Source: Thuidium tamariscinum
Lineage: Eukaryota > Streptophyta > Bryopsida > Hypnales > Thuidiaceae
Assembly (NCBI GenBank): GCA_947034885.2
Contig: OX344750.2
Location: 46,475,821 to 46,539,820 of the forward strand
Length of the DNA: 64,000 nt
Reading direction: 5' to 3'
In this document: piece by piece, positions 36,195 to 48,279 of the stretch
Numbering within the stretch: the first letter of the stretch is position 1
Layout: the number at the start of each line of letters is the position of its first letter
Position numbers and translations under genes: made by a program
Notes under the pieces: model-generated
Told to the model about the DNA's origin: nothing
The model's database searches: none
The model's input: the letters and a program-made list of their open reading frames with translations, nothing else

Positions 36195-36481
36195 CATTAG
36201 AAGGGATTTGAGGGCTCTGGAAGCCTGTGAGTTCCCACAGCCCGAAATCGCGAAAACAGCCGTGGGAACACAGTTCTGCAGGAATCCGATGTGGTCGAGA
36301 CCGTGCCACGTCATCGACTTTTTTTTGGACTTTTTTTCATATTTCAGGATCCAAAAAAAATCTTTTTTTAATTTTTTTTAATTTTGAGAAAATGCTGACC
36401 TGACAGCGGCCAACCGTTCCCAGACCAATTTTGGGAACAGTCCCGAAACGGCCCTCGGAAGCCCTCAAATCCCTTCTAATG
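36195..36481. mobile_element. CATTAGA-family MITE with perfect 20-bp ends
   Basis: The left end CATTAGAAGGGATTTGAGGG and the right end CCCTCAAATCCCTTCTAATG are exact inverses, and the repeat extends one base further (C/G). Length is 287 bases. Inner sequence also pairs (GCCGTGGGAACA; CCAATTTTGGGAACAGTCCC). Perfect ends suggest recent movement. Relatives here: 6956-7589, 6983-7267, 44371-44693 and 47186-47456; a worn one may lie at about 36909-37215. Confidence 0.85.
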
Positions 36482-37342
36482 TGGAGTTTCATTTAAGAAC
36501 CACCTATTGCTCATTTTACAACCTTTTATAGGGTCCATTCTTAATGCCCGCTCCATTTTAGAGCGGATTATTTTACCACCAAATTCACCAATCTGCAAAT
36601 AAAAGAAATGTTAAAAAATGATAGGCGTTGAACAATTCTTCCATAATGAAGGCATTATTACAAGCTCTTACATATTCTAAAAATAAAATAGAAAGATTTG
36701 AATTTTTGGCCTATAAAACATGAAGTGTTCATCTAAAAATTAAAAATGACATGGTAAATTGATTTGTACAACAATATTCAAAGAAAATTTTAGATTTTTT
36801 AAACATATTTTGTAATTGACATGATTTTTTCATTATTTATTAATTATTTTTATGGATTTCTCTCAACAATGTAATCACAAAGACTACACTACTAATTATA
36901 CCATTAATCATAAGAAGATTTCACTGAGCCTTTGAGAGACCATTTTAGGGTCATTCCCTGAAACTATTCCCACTGCTATAGACCAACCCTTGTTGGTTTG
37001 AATTTTTGAATTTCGGTTTTTTTCCCCAAAAAATGTCAAAATGTCTTAAAAAGCACTAAATTTATTTTAAATTTATTTATTAATTAATTGAAACAATTAA
37101 CTAATCAATATTATTTGATGTGGCAATCGCTCGACTAGGTCAGCATGTTCATGTGGCATCGTTCACAACATTCGGAAACTCACAATCTTCTAAAATGGCC
37201 ATAAATCCTCTTGTGGATGTTTATCACAATAATTATCTCCATTTTTGCTGAAAATCTCATACTTTTTTATCATTTTAAAAATTACTATGATTTTTGTTTA
37301 AATTTGTTTAAGAAAATAAACATGAATTTCAATTTAATGTGT

Positions 37343-38268
37343 TTAATCCTTAAATATTTTTTACTATGTTTTCACCAAAATTCCACCAAATTTGCCATTT
37401 TTAGTAAAATTACCAAATCTTAGGAAAAAAATGTTTTTGGACATATGTAATTGTAATGTCTTGTGGAACACTAGTTTGAAAAGATGTGGAAAAAAATTTA
37501 AGAAATTTCCACCCTGTAAATTGTAAGATATTAATGTTTGAAATGATAGAAATCCATTTTTTGGCCTAGTGAAAAAATGGGCAACTACAATTTACAACCT
37601 CACATTTTTATGAAAAATTGTCCAAAAATGGTGTTGTTGCTTTGTTCATTCTTCAAGGCAATTTGAATACATACTCAAAAAATTTCAGATCATTTAGAAG
37701 TGTACACAATACAAATTAAAAATAGTAAATAAAAAAAATAGAGAATGATTCACCATACCAAATTGTTAAGATTTTATTTATGGAATTGAAAATTGCTAAT
37801 CCCAAGCTCTAATAAACAACCACTACCAAATTTTTTAAATTTTTTTCCAAAATAATTTGAAACCAGATTAAATAAAGAGTTTCAAAATTTATTGTAGAGT
37901 AGAGAATTCATAATTGCCTCAAAACTAAAACTCTTTGTAACTTTCATCTCATTAATTAGAATGGAATGATCCAAAGTTTTTTACATATGTATAAATCTAC
38001 AAAACCAATTTCAAATTTTTATTTCTTAAAAAAGTGATTTACACTTAAAAAAAAATTAGGCTACCCATTCAACAATCAAAACTACATATCATACAACAAC
38101 TTTTAAACCACGTGGCCAAAAGTTATGAAAATTGTTGTGCCTTAAAGCTACTCCTTGAGTAGATGTTGTATGAAATTTCAATGAAAAATAAAATAAAAAC
38201 TCCATTTGAGTTGTTGGCATTCATTGTATTGCCAAAAAAAACCTATAGGTTGGGCATTTTGGGGTTAA
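37343..38268 (+). repeat. TTAA-CCC family element, worn copy
   Basis: The left end is TTTAATCCTTAAATATTTT and the right end GGGCATTTTGGGGTTAA. The interior follows the same order of blocks as 32971-33903 (GATCTTTTAG-like and TAAACAACC-like motifs, AGAGTAGAGAATTCATAATT). Length is about 926 bases. Confidence 0.65.
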
Positions 38269-38939
38269 TTATGGAAAAATTTAATTAAACTCATGAAACT
38301 TACCACCATGAAATGTCCTCGAAGGGATAACGAATTGTTTTTTGTTTTTTGTTTTTTTAAATTTTGTTTGTCTTGAAACTTGAAAGGCTCCCAGAAGTTT
38401 CTGGAGGTGTAAGGACTGCCCAGTCATCAAACTTTTTAACTTGGGTCAAAATTGGCGAGCCAGACGGGTCTTCCAGGATGACTCACTTTTGAGCTTCAAG
38501 TCCACCTGGCAGTCAATGGATTAGTCTGCTTGACTGCCCTAAAAGTGTTTTTTTTTGGGGGGGGGGATTCTAGATCTCCGACTGGCTCATTTCACTTCTA
38601 AGGTAGAGGCACCAGTAGCCGCTCATCTCAGCAATTTTGGAGCAGATTGGGAGGAGGAGGAGGAGGTGGAGGATATTTTTCTCACGTACAAAGGTGGGAA
38701 ATATGTGGATAGCAAAATTTTGATGAATTTTACTCTGAAAATTGAAATAATCGTGAATTCGAGAGTCCTAAAGTGCACTTTATGCACTACCAATGTCTTA
38801 CTTCTTCTAATTTCGATCACACTAGAATTATTGTTTCTGCTCACTTCTTCCTACTTTCTTGCTTACTAGTCACTACTATAAGATATGCCTCATCACCTTA
38901 TTCATACTAACTTTGGAAAGGACCAAAAAATACATTCCA

Positions 38940-39317
38940 AGCTTTGAAGTGGAGGCACTAATTGTCAACCACACCCAATAGCCAACTTGTAGGGGTGCAA
39001 CGTTTCCTATCAAGGCCAAAATAGATTTCCAACCAAAGCTTGAATTGCGTGTTTTTCGTATTTTTGGAGGTTCAGACTAATAAGGTATGGCCACATGTTC
39101 CAAATTAGTGAGCAGACAACAGTTATGGAATGATCAGAATTGGAAGATTCTAGACATTGGCTATCAATGAAAATAAAATTTTGGAAATAAAATTCTAAAA
39201 ATATTGAAATACCCATATTTCTTATCTTTTGTATGGAGAAAATGTCCACCACCTCATATTGTGCACCATTTATTCTAAAATTACTTAAATGATTGGATCT
39301 TGGTACTTCCACCTTAG
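38940..39317. repeat. Inverted-repeat element with AAGGTGGAAGTACC-type ends
   Basis: The left end is near AAGTGGAGGCACTAATTGTC and the right end near GATCTTGGTACTTCCACCTT, roughly inverse. The right half (GAATGATCAGAATTGGAAGA, TCTAGACATTGGCTAT) matches 42570-42600. The sequence at 38599-38800 (AAGGTAGAGGCACC, GAGGTGGAGGATATTTTTCTC) resembles its inverted right half. Confidence 0.5.
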
Positions 39318-41082
39318 TTGGAAATTTCTTCTAGCCTTAGTTGGAATCCCTACATCTTATAGGTTAAATACTGGACATGGATGATAATTGGGGCCTCTAC
39401 CTTCATGAATGACACTTTTGGGTGGGTGGGTGGATGGCATTATAGTACTAGATTTCATTGGAAAAAAATTTGGCTAAAAAAAGGCAATGGATCCTGAAGT
39501 TTTTAACCAAAAAATTTAAATTAAAGCAAAATATCTCAAATGAAATCATTAGATTGTAGATGAAATAGAATTATAGACATGTGATATGTACTAATGTGAT
39601 ATTATCTATTCAAATAGTATACATTTTAGGAGGTGGATTCTCTTAGAGATCATCATGTTTTAACTTTGAAAATTCAAACTAATTTCAAGAAGGTCCAAAA
39701 TTTTGAAACAACTTGGGTTAGATGCCAATTCCATTTTTTTTCATATAAAATTTACTAAAACATATTTCAAGAAGTCTAGCCTTTGTGAATTCAATTTCCA
39801 ACTCTTAAATAGGTGCTTCACGGACTTCCTACTAGTACCCCACACTAAATTTACTAAGGTTAATTGCTTCAAAGTTCTAAAGAAAAAATACATGGAATAG
39901 TAAAATTAGGTTATTATATTCAAAAAACTACATCATGATTCATGGTTGTTCATGTCCAAGAGGCACATGTAACTCTTGAAATGGCCTTGAGTCAATATAC
40001 CAACCCATATCACATACATTATTATGGGTTGATGAAAATTAATGCATCCTTATATAATAACAATAAATATTTATAGAGTATAAAATGTTGAGAAATTAGT
40101 GAGGAACAACCTAATTTCACTATTCCATATACATTAAGAAGTCATAGTTAGTTGCCTCTTAGATTTTTTGACAAATTTGTTGAAAATAAAAATGTCTTCT
40201 TGGTTGATGAAGAATTCTTTTGTAAATTTATTATTTGTGTTTATTGCTCCTACTAAGTCTTTCCCTTACGAAAAATTCTTTCAAGGAATTTAGTTGGGGA
40301 ATAGTATCGTATTGGGTATAAGGGAATGCTCAAAGGAACGTTATCTTTATAAAATTTAATTCATACTTTTGATGAATGCTCAAATGCATGTTGTCTTTAT
40401 AAGGTTTAATTAATACTTTTGATGATTGTCTTGATGAATGAAAAGTTGTTATGGCAAAAACTTACGTCAAAAGCATTGAACAATCAAAATATAAGATTAG
40501 TACATTTTTTTAAAGGTAGAAACAAAATATTAATTGAAGTTGGTGACTTTTAGGTTTTTATGTCACACCTATTGTTGTGTAACTCCAATGGTTGATTTGA
40601 CTAAAGATTTGTAATATATTAGGCATTAGAAGGATAATGGGGAAGAAAAAACAATAAAACAATAAGTTTATTTTTATCTTTTTACAATACCCCTATATCT
40701 TTTATTATCTAAAATCAATGATTGATTTGCCTAAATATTTTTGAATACTTAAGTCAATAGGATGCAATTATAAGAATGTGAAAGTACTTCTTGAAATTTT
40801 CAAATGTATGTACTTGTTGGATACACATGTAAAACATAATACAAAGTAGAAAACAAGAGATTTTAAGATAAGTGTAATATATCTATAATTTTTTTCTAAA
40901 TGTTGTTGCTACATCTAATGGAGTTTGTTTTACAATAAATTCTACAATCTAGTATTTTAGACCAAAAAATCTCAAGTATATGAGACTTGACTATATATTT
41001 TATCTATTGATGCAAGGTTTATAATAATTGGTTGGTTTCTCCATTTTTGTGTTTAAAAAAAAAAATAGACTCTTTATTCCAC
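39318..41082. other. AT-rich intergenic stretch, nothing recognised
   Basis: No gene or RNA seen. All frames are broken by frequent stops. A local near-duplicate (AATGCTCAAAGGAACGTTAT and AATGCTCAAATGCATGTTGT) lies at about 40326-40410. Confidence 0.45.
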
Positions 41083-42188
41083 TGAGAGGGGCACTTTATG
41101 TATATCTTGAGTACCATGTGCAACAAGGGGGCAATTTTTTAGGGGGGTATTTTTAGGGGTCTATTTAGCTCTAAGGCAAAAATTAAAGGATCCCTATAAG
41201 TACTTAAATTTGTGAAATGGCCTATTTGTTGGAAACCTATCATTATTTTTATTTTTTATGCCAATGTAATTTTTTCTAATCTATATTCTATTTAAAAGAA
41301 AAAATAGAATTGAAAAGGAAGGTGAAAGGAGAAGGATTAGACAAAAAAGTAAAAAAATTTCATGCATCGAATTTTGCCTACTTTCATGGGTTTTCAAATA
41401 GTAGGTGATTGAAGTTCAATAATGTTATGAATATAAGAAAAAAATAAGACAACATGTCCAAAATTGAAAGACACAAGAACAAGGACCTAATAATACCATT
41501 TCACATGTCATGAACTCATAACTCATTCTACAAAATTTGGAAATGTATTGTGAAATAACTTAAATTAGATGGCAATTTCATTCATCTTCCAAGGAAATTT
41601 ACTCAAAAAAATTCAAAGACATTCAAAAGTCTAAATTAAGTTTTAGCTTTATCAATAAATGTTAATCAATACAATAAAAGAATTGAATACAATCTGAGAG
41701 TAGTAAAAATTGTGCTTGTTGAGAATTTGTCCTTTTTGTTTTAAAAAACACAAGGCAATGCTAATAAAGTACTCAATGTCAATGTACATCTCAAACTTAG
41801 TACTAACATAGTAGTTAATATGAATAAATGTTGCAAACTAAATGCACTTACAAAGTGATATTTTTGTCAAACTTTTAAAGGCCTGCACCTCAAATGAAGT
41901 AATTTCTAGTCAAAAAACCTTTGATCTGACTATGCACCTAGCTATTTAAATGGGTTGTAGAAAAGATATTATATAGGATCTAAAATTTTAGACACTAAAT
42001 TACAGGTACAATATTCTAATGGACTAGATTTGTAGACTACCTACATTTTTTGTAATTGGTTTCTCACTTTCAATGGCCCTTATCTTATTTGTAGCTAGCT
42101 TTTTAGTAAATTTTACATAAAATGAATAAAATGCTATCTATGTCCTATCGCAAGTTGTTTCTAAAATGTGTTAAGTGACTCCTTCAAA
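41083..42188. repeat. hAT-like element, worn large copy
   Basis: The left part (GAGAGGGGCACTTTATGTAT, ACCATGTGCAACAAGGGGG, TTTAGGGGTCTATTTAG) and the right part (TATGTCCTATCGCAAGTTG, AAATGTGTTAAGTGACTCC) are degraded versions of the ends at 30878-31175 and 9531-10700. The interior has no coding frame. Confidence 0.5.
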
Positions 42189-42379
42189 TTCTATTAAGGA
42201 ACAAATCTCACCAAACTTGAAGTTAAAATTATAATTATGTAAATGTTGTACATTTCAAATCCTTAAATAGAGCCCAAGGTTCTCTATTCTATAATACATT
42301 TTGTAAGCATTGCAGTTCATCATTTGCAATTATAAAATCACAACATACACATTTCAATATAATAGATTGTAGATTGACT

Positions 42380-42788
42380 AAGGTAGAACCGCCCATAACC
42401 AACTAGCACTCCATAGCCAATCTATAGATTCACATATTTCCAACCAAGGCTAGAATATTTGTTTTTTTTCCTTTTCAAAGTTAGGACTAAAAAATCATGG
42501 CACGTGTCCCAAAGTAGTGTGCAATAAAGTATAAAGTATTGTAGTGAGTAGCAAAATAGTATTTTGAATGATCGGAATTAAAAGAGTCTAGACATTGGCT
42601 ATGGTTTTGGTGTACTTTTCGTCTTTTAAAATTTCTAGTAATTTTAATTAATGTAATAAAACTATCAATTTTTTTGCAATCTCCATCATTTCTATTGTTT
42701 CACCTCTGAAAATATTTGCTTTACTTAGTGCTAGACTAGATAATGTTTAGAATACCTTAAATGATCGGTTATAGGTAGTTCTACCTTA
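42380..42788. repeat. Inverted-repeat element with AGGTAGAACC ends
   Basis: The left end AGGTAGAACCGCCCATAACC and the right end GGTTATAGGTAGTTCTACCT are inverses with a small insertion. The body matches 38940-39317 in part. Length is about 409 bases, with no open frame. Confidence 0.65.
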
Positions 42789-44370
42789 TTTTAGTGTAGA
42801 AATTCATTTTGACTTCAATTTTATTCCAATTCTATATATATTTCTAATGTATAGGGTTCAATTTTGTAACATTTTCTCCAATGCAAACATTTATTGGCTT
42901 CTTGGGGTGGTGGGATTAAATTTTAAATAAATGAACTAATGAACAAAGTTCATCATTGTGTAATCAAATCTCAAAATCTTTCATTATGTATGCTTCATTT
43001 TTTTGCTATTTAGGAGAGATTTTGTATTTAGTAATATTTTTTATATTATTGTAAAATTTCAATTTATTGTAAATTATTGAAGAAAAAATCAAGTAAAATG
43101 ATATCAAATACAAAGTATGCCTAAAAATCTAAAAATTTCAAAATAGAAGTATTTAAAGTTTTAAATATTATATAAAATAAAGAGAATTCTCTTGTCTTTT
43201 TACATTTACAAACATAGATCCTCAATCTTGAAATTTCAATAAAATCTTTACTTTTTGGTAATTTTCAAAATTTTCAAACATATTGAAAATTCAAATTTAT
43301 TAGCTTTATTCTTTAGGTTTGCTCAAAGCAAAAAAATCACTATGAGAAAGAAGTTTTGAGGTAGAAAAACTCAAAGTAATGAAATATATTGTATATTGAT
43401 TGTACCACTGTTTTAGATAAACTATCCCATATAAAACAAGAAACAACTAAATATAAAATTGAATTCAATGATATTGATCTATTGTAGTATATATATATAT
43501 ATATATATACTAAAGCCTATTTTAAATTTGTGAATTTGTGAATTTATAAATTTTCAAAATTGAAAACTAAAAATTCACAAATTATTTGTGAAAAGTGAAT
43601 ATTTACCTTGTAAACTAATAATTTCCTAAGCATTTAGTTCTTTATTTGTAATTTTGTAAATTCATAATTTACATTAGTTGCTCTGTTGGTAATTAATTTG
43701 AATAATTAAATTCATAAATTTAAAAAATTCGAAATTCAAAAATTTATAGAATTGGAAAGTTGGAAATCTTGATATTTAAAATTTAATGAGTTTAAATATT
43801 CAACACTTTTAAAATTTTACAATTATCAGTTGATCATATTTCTAAATTTCAAATGTTTTTTCAATTTGATTTTTGAAAATAAATAAATATATTAAAATTT
43901 GAGTTTCAAATAAATTTTAAAATAATTGAAATAGAGTTGTTTAAATTTTTATAGTTTACCAACCTACTAGCAATACACATAATGTTTAGAAAAATGGATT
44001 GACTCATGTTTTTTTGCCAAAGGAGTTTTTATATTTAGGCCAAAAAAAAGGAATTTAGACAATTCTAAAAGAATCCACCTATTCTCTTTAGATAGTAGAT
44101 ATACCTTAAATTTTCAAAAAAAGTACCAAATTTTTTGTTGATTCTTAGACTATATAATCAAATCTACAAATAAATATAAAGATGGTTTGGTCAAAAATCC
44201 AAAGAATCATTGACAATCTATTGAGCCAAATACTAGTCTTTCATTTGAACATCTACTATAAAAGAATTTTTTAATTAAAAAATGACTGAGGAATTAACCT
44301 CATAAGGAAGGTTGGGACTATGACCACTAATTTCAATCTCCTTGCATGGTATCCTATAAGCTACCATTTT
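42789..44370. other. Very AT-rich stretch with a (TA)n run
   Basis: No gene recognised. A (TA) dinucleotide run of about 22 bases lies at 43488-43509. The DNA around 43520-43920 is made of AAATTT, TTTAAA and AATTCA words with long imperfect palindromes. Confidence 0.5.
43488..43509. repeat. (TA)n microsatellite
   Basis: About eleven TA dinucleotides in an uninterrupted row. Confidence 0.9.
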
Positions 44371-44693
44371 GCATTAGGAGAGATTTGAGGCAAATAGAAG
44401 ATTGTGAATTTCTGGACTGTAGGAACTTTAGGAACAATGCCACATTTGTGGTTTGATGTGGCCGAGACCGTGTCATGTCAGATATTAATTAATTAGTTAT
44501 TTAATTTTAAGAGATATGTTTTTTTAATTCAATTTTCAAAATTTAATACTTTTGGAAATTTTGGAATTCAAAAGAATTCAAAAATTCAAAAAATCAAACT
44601 TTAGGGCTGGTTAGTATGCTTGGACAATATAGGGAACTACGAGGGAAGCAACCCTTAATTGGCCATTTTTTGCCCCAAATCTCCCCTACTAGC
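44371..44693. repeat. CATTAGA-family MITE
   Basis: The left end GCATTAGGAGAGATTTGAGG and the right end CCAAATCTCCCCTACTAGC are inverse with a few changes. The interior includes GTGGCCGAGACCGTGTCATG, nearly the same as a motif in the copy at 36195-36481 (GTGGTCGAGACCGTGCCACG). Confidence 0.7.
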
Positions 44694-46574
44694 AATTAGA
44701 TTTGAATAGAAAATTTTACATTTGTTTTTAGAGATGAAGCTATATATCTACTACAGTTCATTATATTTTCAAATTTTTTATAAATTTTTGAAAATTACTA
44801 TGAAATTTTTAAGGAGAAAAATGAAAAATATTACAAAAAAATAATATAAAATATACTAAAAAAAATCTAAATTTTTTACTAAAGATGTATACTATAGTGT
44901 AGAACATTATAGTATAAATCAAATTTAGCACATCACTCTAAAATTAAAAATTCATCAAATGATGTCTCTAGGTTCAAAGTTCATATTAATATAAAATATT
45001 GATACTTAGAAACTTCTTAAAATTTCTGATTAGAACAGAAATAATACTTAATGAGTTTCATTTTATAAGTCAAATTCAAATTCAAAACATCTTTTTTTAT
45101 TGCTAAAATTCTCATGAAGAACAAATAGGGAGGAATGGCCCAAACATACTACAAGGGTAGTCTATGGATTAAACATTTTCTTCTTTAGAAAAGTCAATAA
45201 TATCACAATGAGGAAATTTGCAATACTATTAATTGAGAATGTACTCAAATACCTCCAATAAACAAAATTGAATGAAAAACCATTTTTTTCCATCCTATAG
45301 TATGAGGTGGAGTCATCCATCAAATACTTAGTGCCTAGAGTAGCATTACAAGGTTGAGGTAGAACAATCCAATGCCATCATCTATTAGCCCCTTCCATTT
45401 GTGTCACCCACTAGCCCATTACTACAATCTTAAAAAACCTTTAACATCATGACAATGTACTTGGAGAGGGGACACATCAACCTATGATTCATCAAATTTA
45501 ATGTCTACTTGTGCTTTACCAATTAAGCTCTAACAAACTTTAAGGTCATTGGAAGAAAGACCACCCATTTTGTGTAGCATTTGGACTATTCTTTAAGAAG
45601 TATTGTGAGATTAGAAAAGTAGTATTTAAAAAGTATAAAAAAAAATATAAAATGTAAGAACCTTCAAAGAGAAGGTACCCTTAGGAAGAAAAGCATAAAA
45701 AAAAACTTATTAAGTATGAGAACTAGAAAAGTGAAAAATGTCAAGAAAATAGATATTTTGATATTTTCATTTTTTTTAAATGCAAAAAATAAATTTACAA
45801 AGACACTAACAATTGGCAATTTGGAAGGAGTTCATGGCAATGGACTTTCACCAAGAGAATTATCTTGAAATCATTTTCAATATTCACAAGTGTATACATG
45901 CAGTGGGCCTTGCTATCATGCATGTGGAAGATATAAAATAATCTTTTTTTAAAGTTTCCTTTGGTAGGTACATACTTGCCTAGTGTAGGAATAGATTCCT
46001 ATAGAAATTTCATGTATACATTGATCATTAATTTTTGGTAAGTACTCCCTAGTTCTAAAAACCATTAGGTTACAAATTTCTAAAAAGTAATGGATTTAAT
46101 TGCTATTAAGTTAGATATTTTCAATAATTTTTTTGAATTAATTGGATTCATACTTCAAAGGAAGCCTAGTTTTGAGGGCAACATAATTACACTATTTTGT
46201 ATATTTAACAATAGGGATGCTTATCTTTCTTCATTGGCTTTTGGTAAGAATGTAGGGTAGGGTGAGGTTGATTTTATGATGAAACCCATTGTCCATCAAA
46301 ATCTTCAAAGAATTTGGGATAATTTGTAGATGAGAGCTTGACTATTTGATGTCAAAGTGTATGAATTTTAATGTTTAAAGCAAAATTTTAGGTCTCACTT
46401 TTGCAATTTGCATAGTAGAATAACTTTTCTTCAAGAAACTTTGAACTAAGAAAAGTTAAAAAATCAAATTGAATTTCATTTAAAAAAACTTTTTTATGAT
46501 TTCAATTTTCTAAAATAAAATTTTGGGCAAATTTCAAAATGGATGTTTGAAATGTCAAAGAAAACATTAGATGA
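44694..46574. other. AT-rich intergenic stretch, nothing recognised
   Basis: No gene, RNA or paired repeat ends recognised. Confidence 0.45.
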
Positions 46575-46900
46575 TTTTTTCAGGAGGATGCAAGTTCCTA
46601 GATTGTAGAAATGATGTAGGAACTTTGTAAATGTTGTAGGGAACTCTTGGAACTCTACCATGTGAGCAAGCTAATGTGGTCAAGATAATGCCACATTAGA
46701 TAATATTAATTAATTATTAATTAATTAAAAAAATCTTTAAAAAAAATCATTTTTCAAGTTTTATTACATTCTAAAAATTAAAAAATCAAAAAAAAAATTA
46801 ATTAAAAAATCAGACTAGTAGAGGTTGGTTCACGGTACAGGGGATAGTTTTGGGGAACAACCTTGAAACAATCTTCTAGAGGGTTGAAAAATCTTTTGAT
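46575..46900. repeat. MITE-like element related to 1262-1640
   Basis: Shares GATGTAGGAACTTTG, AATGTTGTAGGG, a central TTAATTAATTATTAATTAA run and GGAACAACCTTGAAACAATC with 1262-1640. Its exact ends are unclear. It resembles the CATTAGA family in plan. Confidence 0.5.
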
Positions 46901-47185
46901 GTGTCCTTGTCACATCCCTCTTTGAATTTTTTCTACAACTTTGTCTTGGAGTTTCAAAGTCACAAATAGATTTTTGGAGATGAACATTAGTTTGATTTTC
47001 CAACCTTTTTAAGTCCAAATTTAAAAAGAAAATCTATTATGCTAAATAAAGTCTATAATTCTACTTTGAATACAATTTTTACATTTGTCAATGGGCGGTT
47101 AAGCTCTCATCTTCAAATTATTCTATAACCTTTGAGGAATTTGTAATGGACAACAAATTTCATTATAGAAAATGACCTCTCTACT

Positions 47186-47456
47186 ACTAGATGAAATTTG
47201 AGGCCTTTGGAGGACCGTTTTGGATTTGATCTCAAAATTGTTCCTGATATCGTAGGCTACTATCAAGCTAGCATTTACCAAATGAATAAATAAATTTGGG
47301 TCCTCAAATGTGAAAAAAAGTAAAAAAAAAAATTAATTACGTAGTAGCCTCTTGACCTTGTAGGATTTCTACAATTCTACATTCCTATGGCAGTTTTTGT
47401 GTTACCACAGTCCGGGAACTCCTAGTCTTTTAGAAGCCTCAAATTTCATCTAATGC
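47186..47456. repeat. CATTAGA-family MITE
   Basis: The left end ACTAGATGAAATTTGAGGCC and the right end GCCTCAAATTTCATCTAATG are near-perfect inverses. Length is 271 bases, with no open frame. Confidence 0.75.
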
Positions 47457-48279
47457 CTATATACCAATTGTCAATGGAATAACTCATTAATTTTTCCATT
47501 ATAATTTTACTTGATGGTAGATGGTCAAATGATAGATTGGTATCCGTAATATTCAATACTTATGATTGTATTGGACTTTGGCTATTTTAGACCTTCTAGT
47601 TGACATTCGATGATTTTTTTTCAACAACTTGGTCACCTAATTCTTGTTGACTTTGAAAAATTCTCTTATTGATTTTATTTTTTTTCTAACTTGTCTTTAA
47701 AATAGTTATTTTCTACCGCCTTTCTATTACAATTATAGTAGTACTAGTACATGGAATAAAATTGCATTCAGTTATAACTTTTAGCAAAGGAAGAAATTTT
47801 TTATCCATAGTTCTTCTACTAGTGCTATTCTTGTCAAAAAATCATCATAAATATCATTAGAGAAAATATACCTCGTTAATAAAAAGTTATAACCATATGT
47901 AAGTTTGTTATGTAAGATGCATTAAAAGGACAAGTTTATATATATAACAACAAAAATCTTCATTAAGTTTTTCTTTGAAATTTAAAAAAGTAAAAAATTG
48001 AATATGTTTTGGTTGAAAATTTAAAAATCCCTAATCCGGGGTCTTGTCCTCCAAGTTTGATGCACTTTTTCCCTTATAAATAGAATTAATCCATTTGTTT
48101 AGAAAAAAAATAAAAAAAATCGGTCATGAAGTAAATAAGAATTCATATAGAGGTCAACTTAAGATCTACACCCGTAAATGCGACACCAACCCAAAATCAC
48201 GATCAACCCAAAATTAGTCAATGTATATCTCTAAAATCAACACTTAGGTATGTACGTGACGCTTTCAGAACTTCCACCA

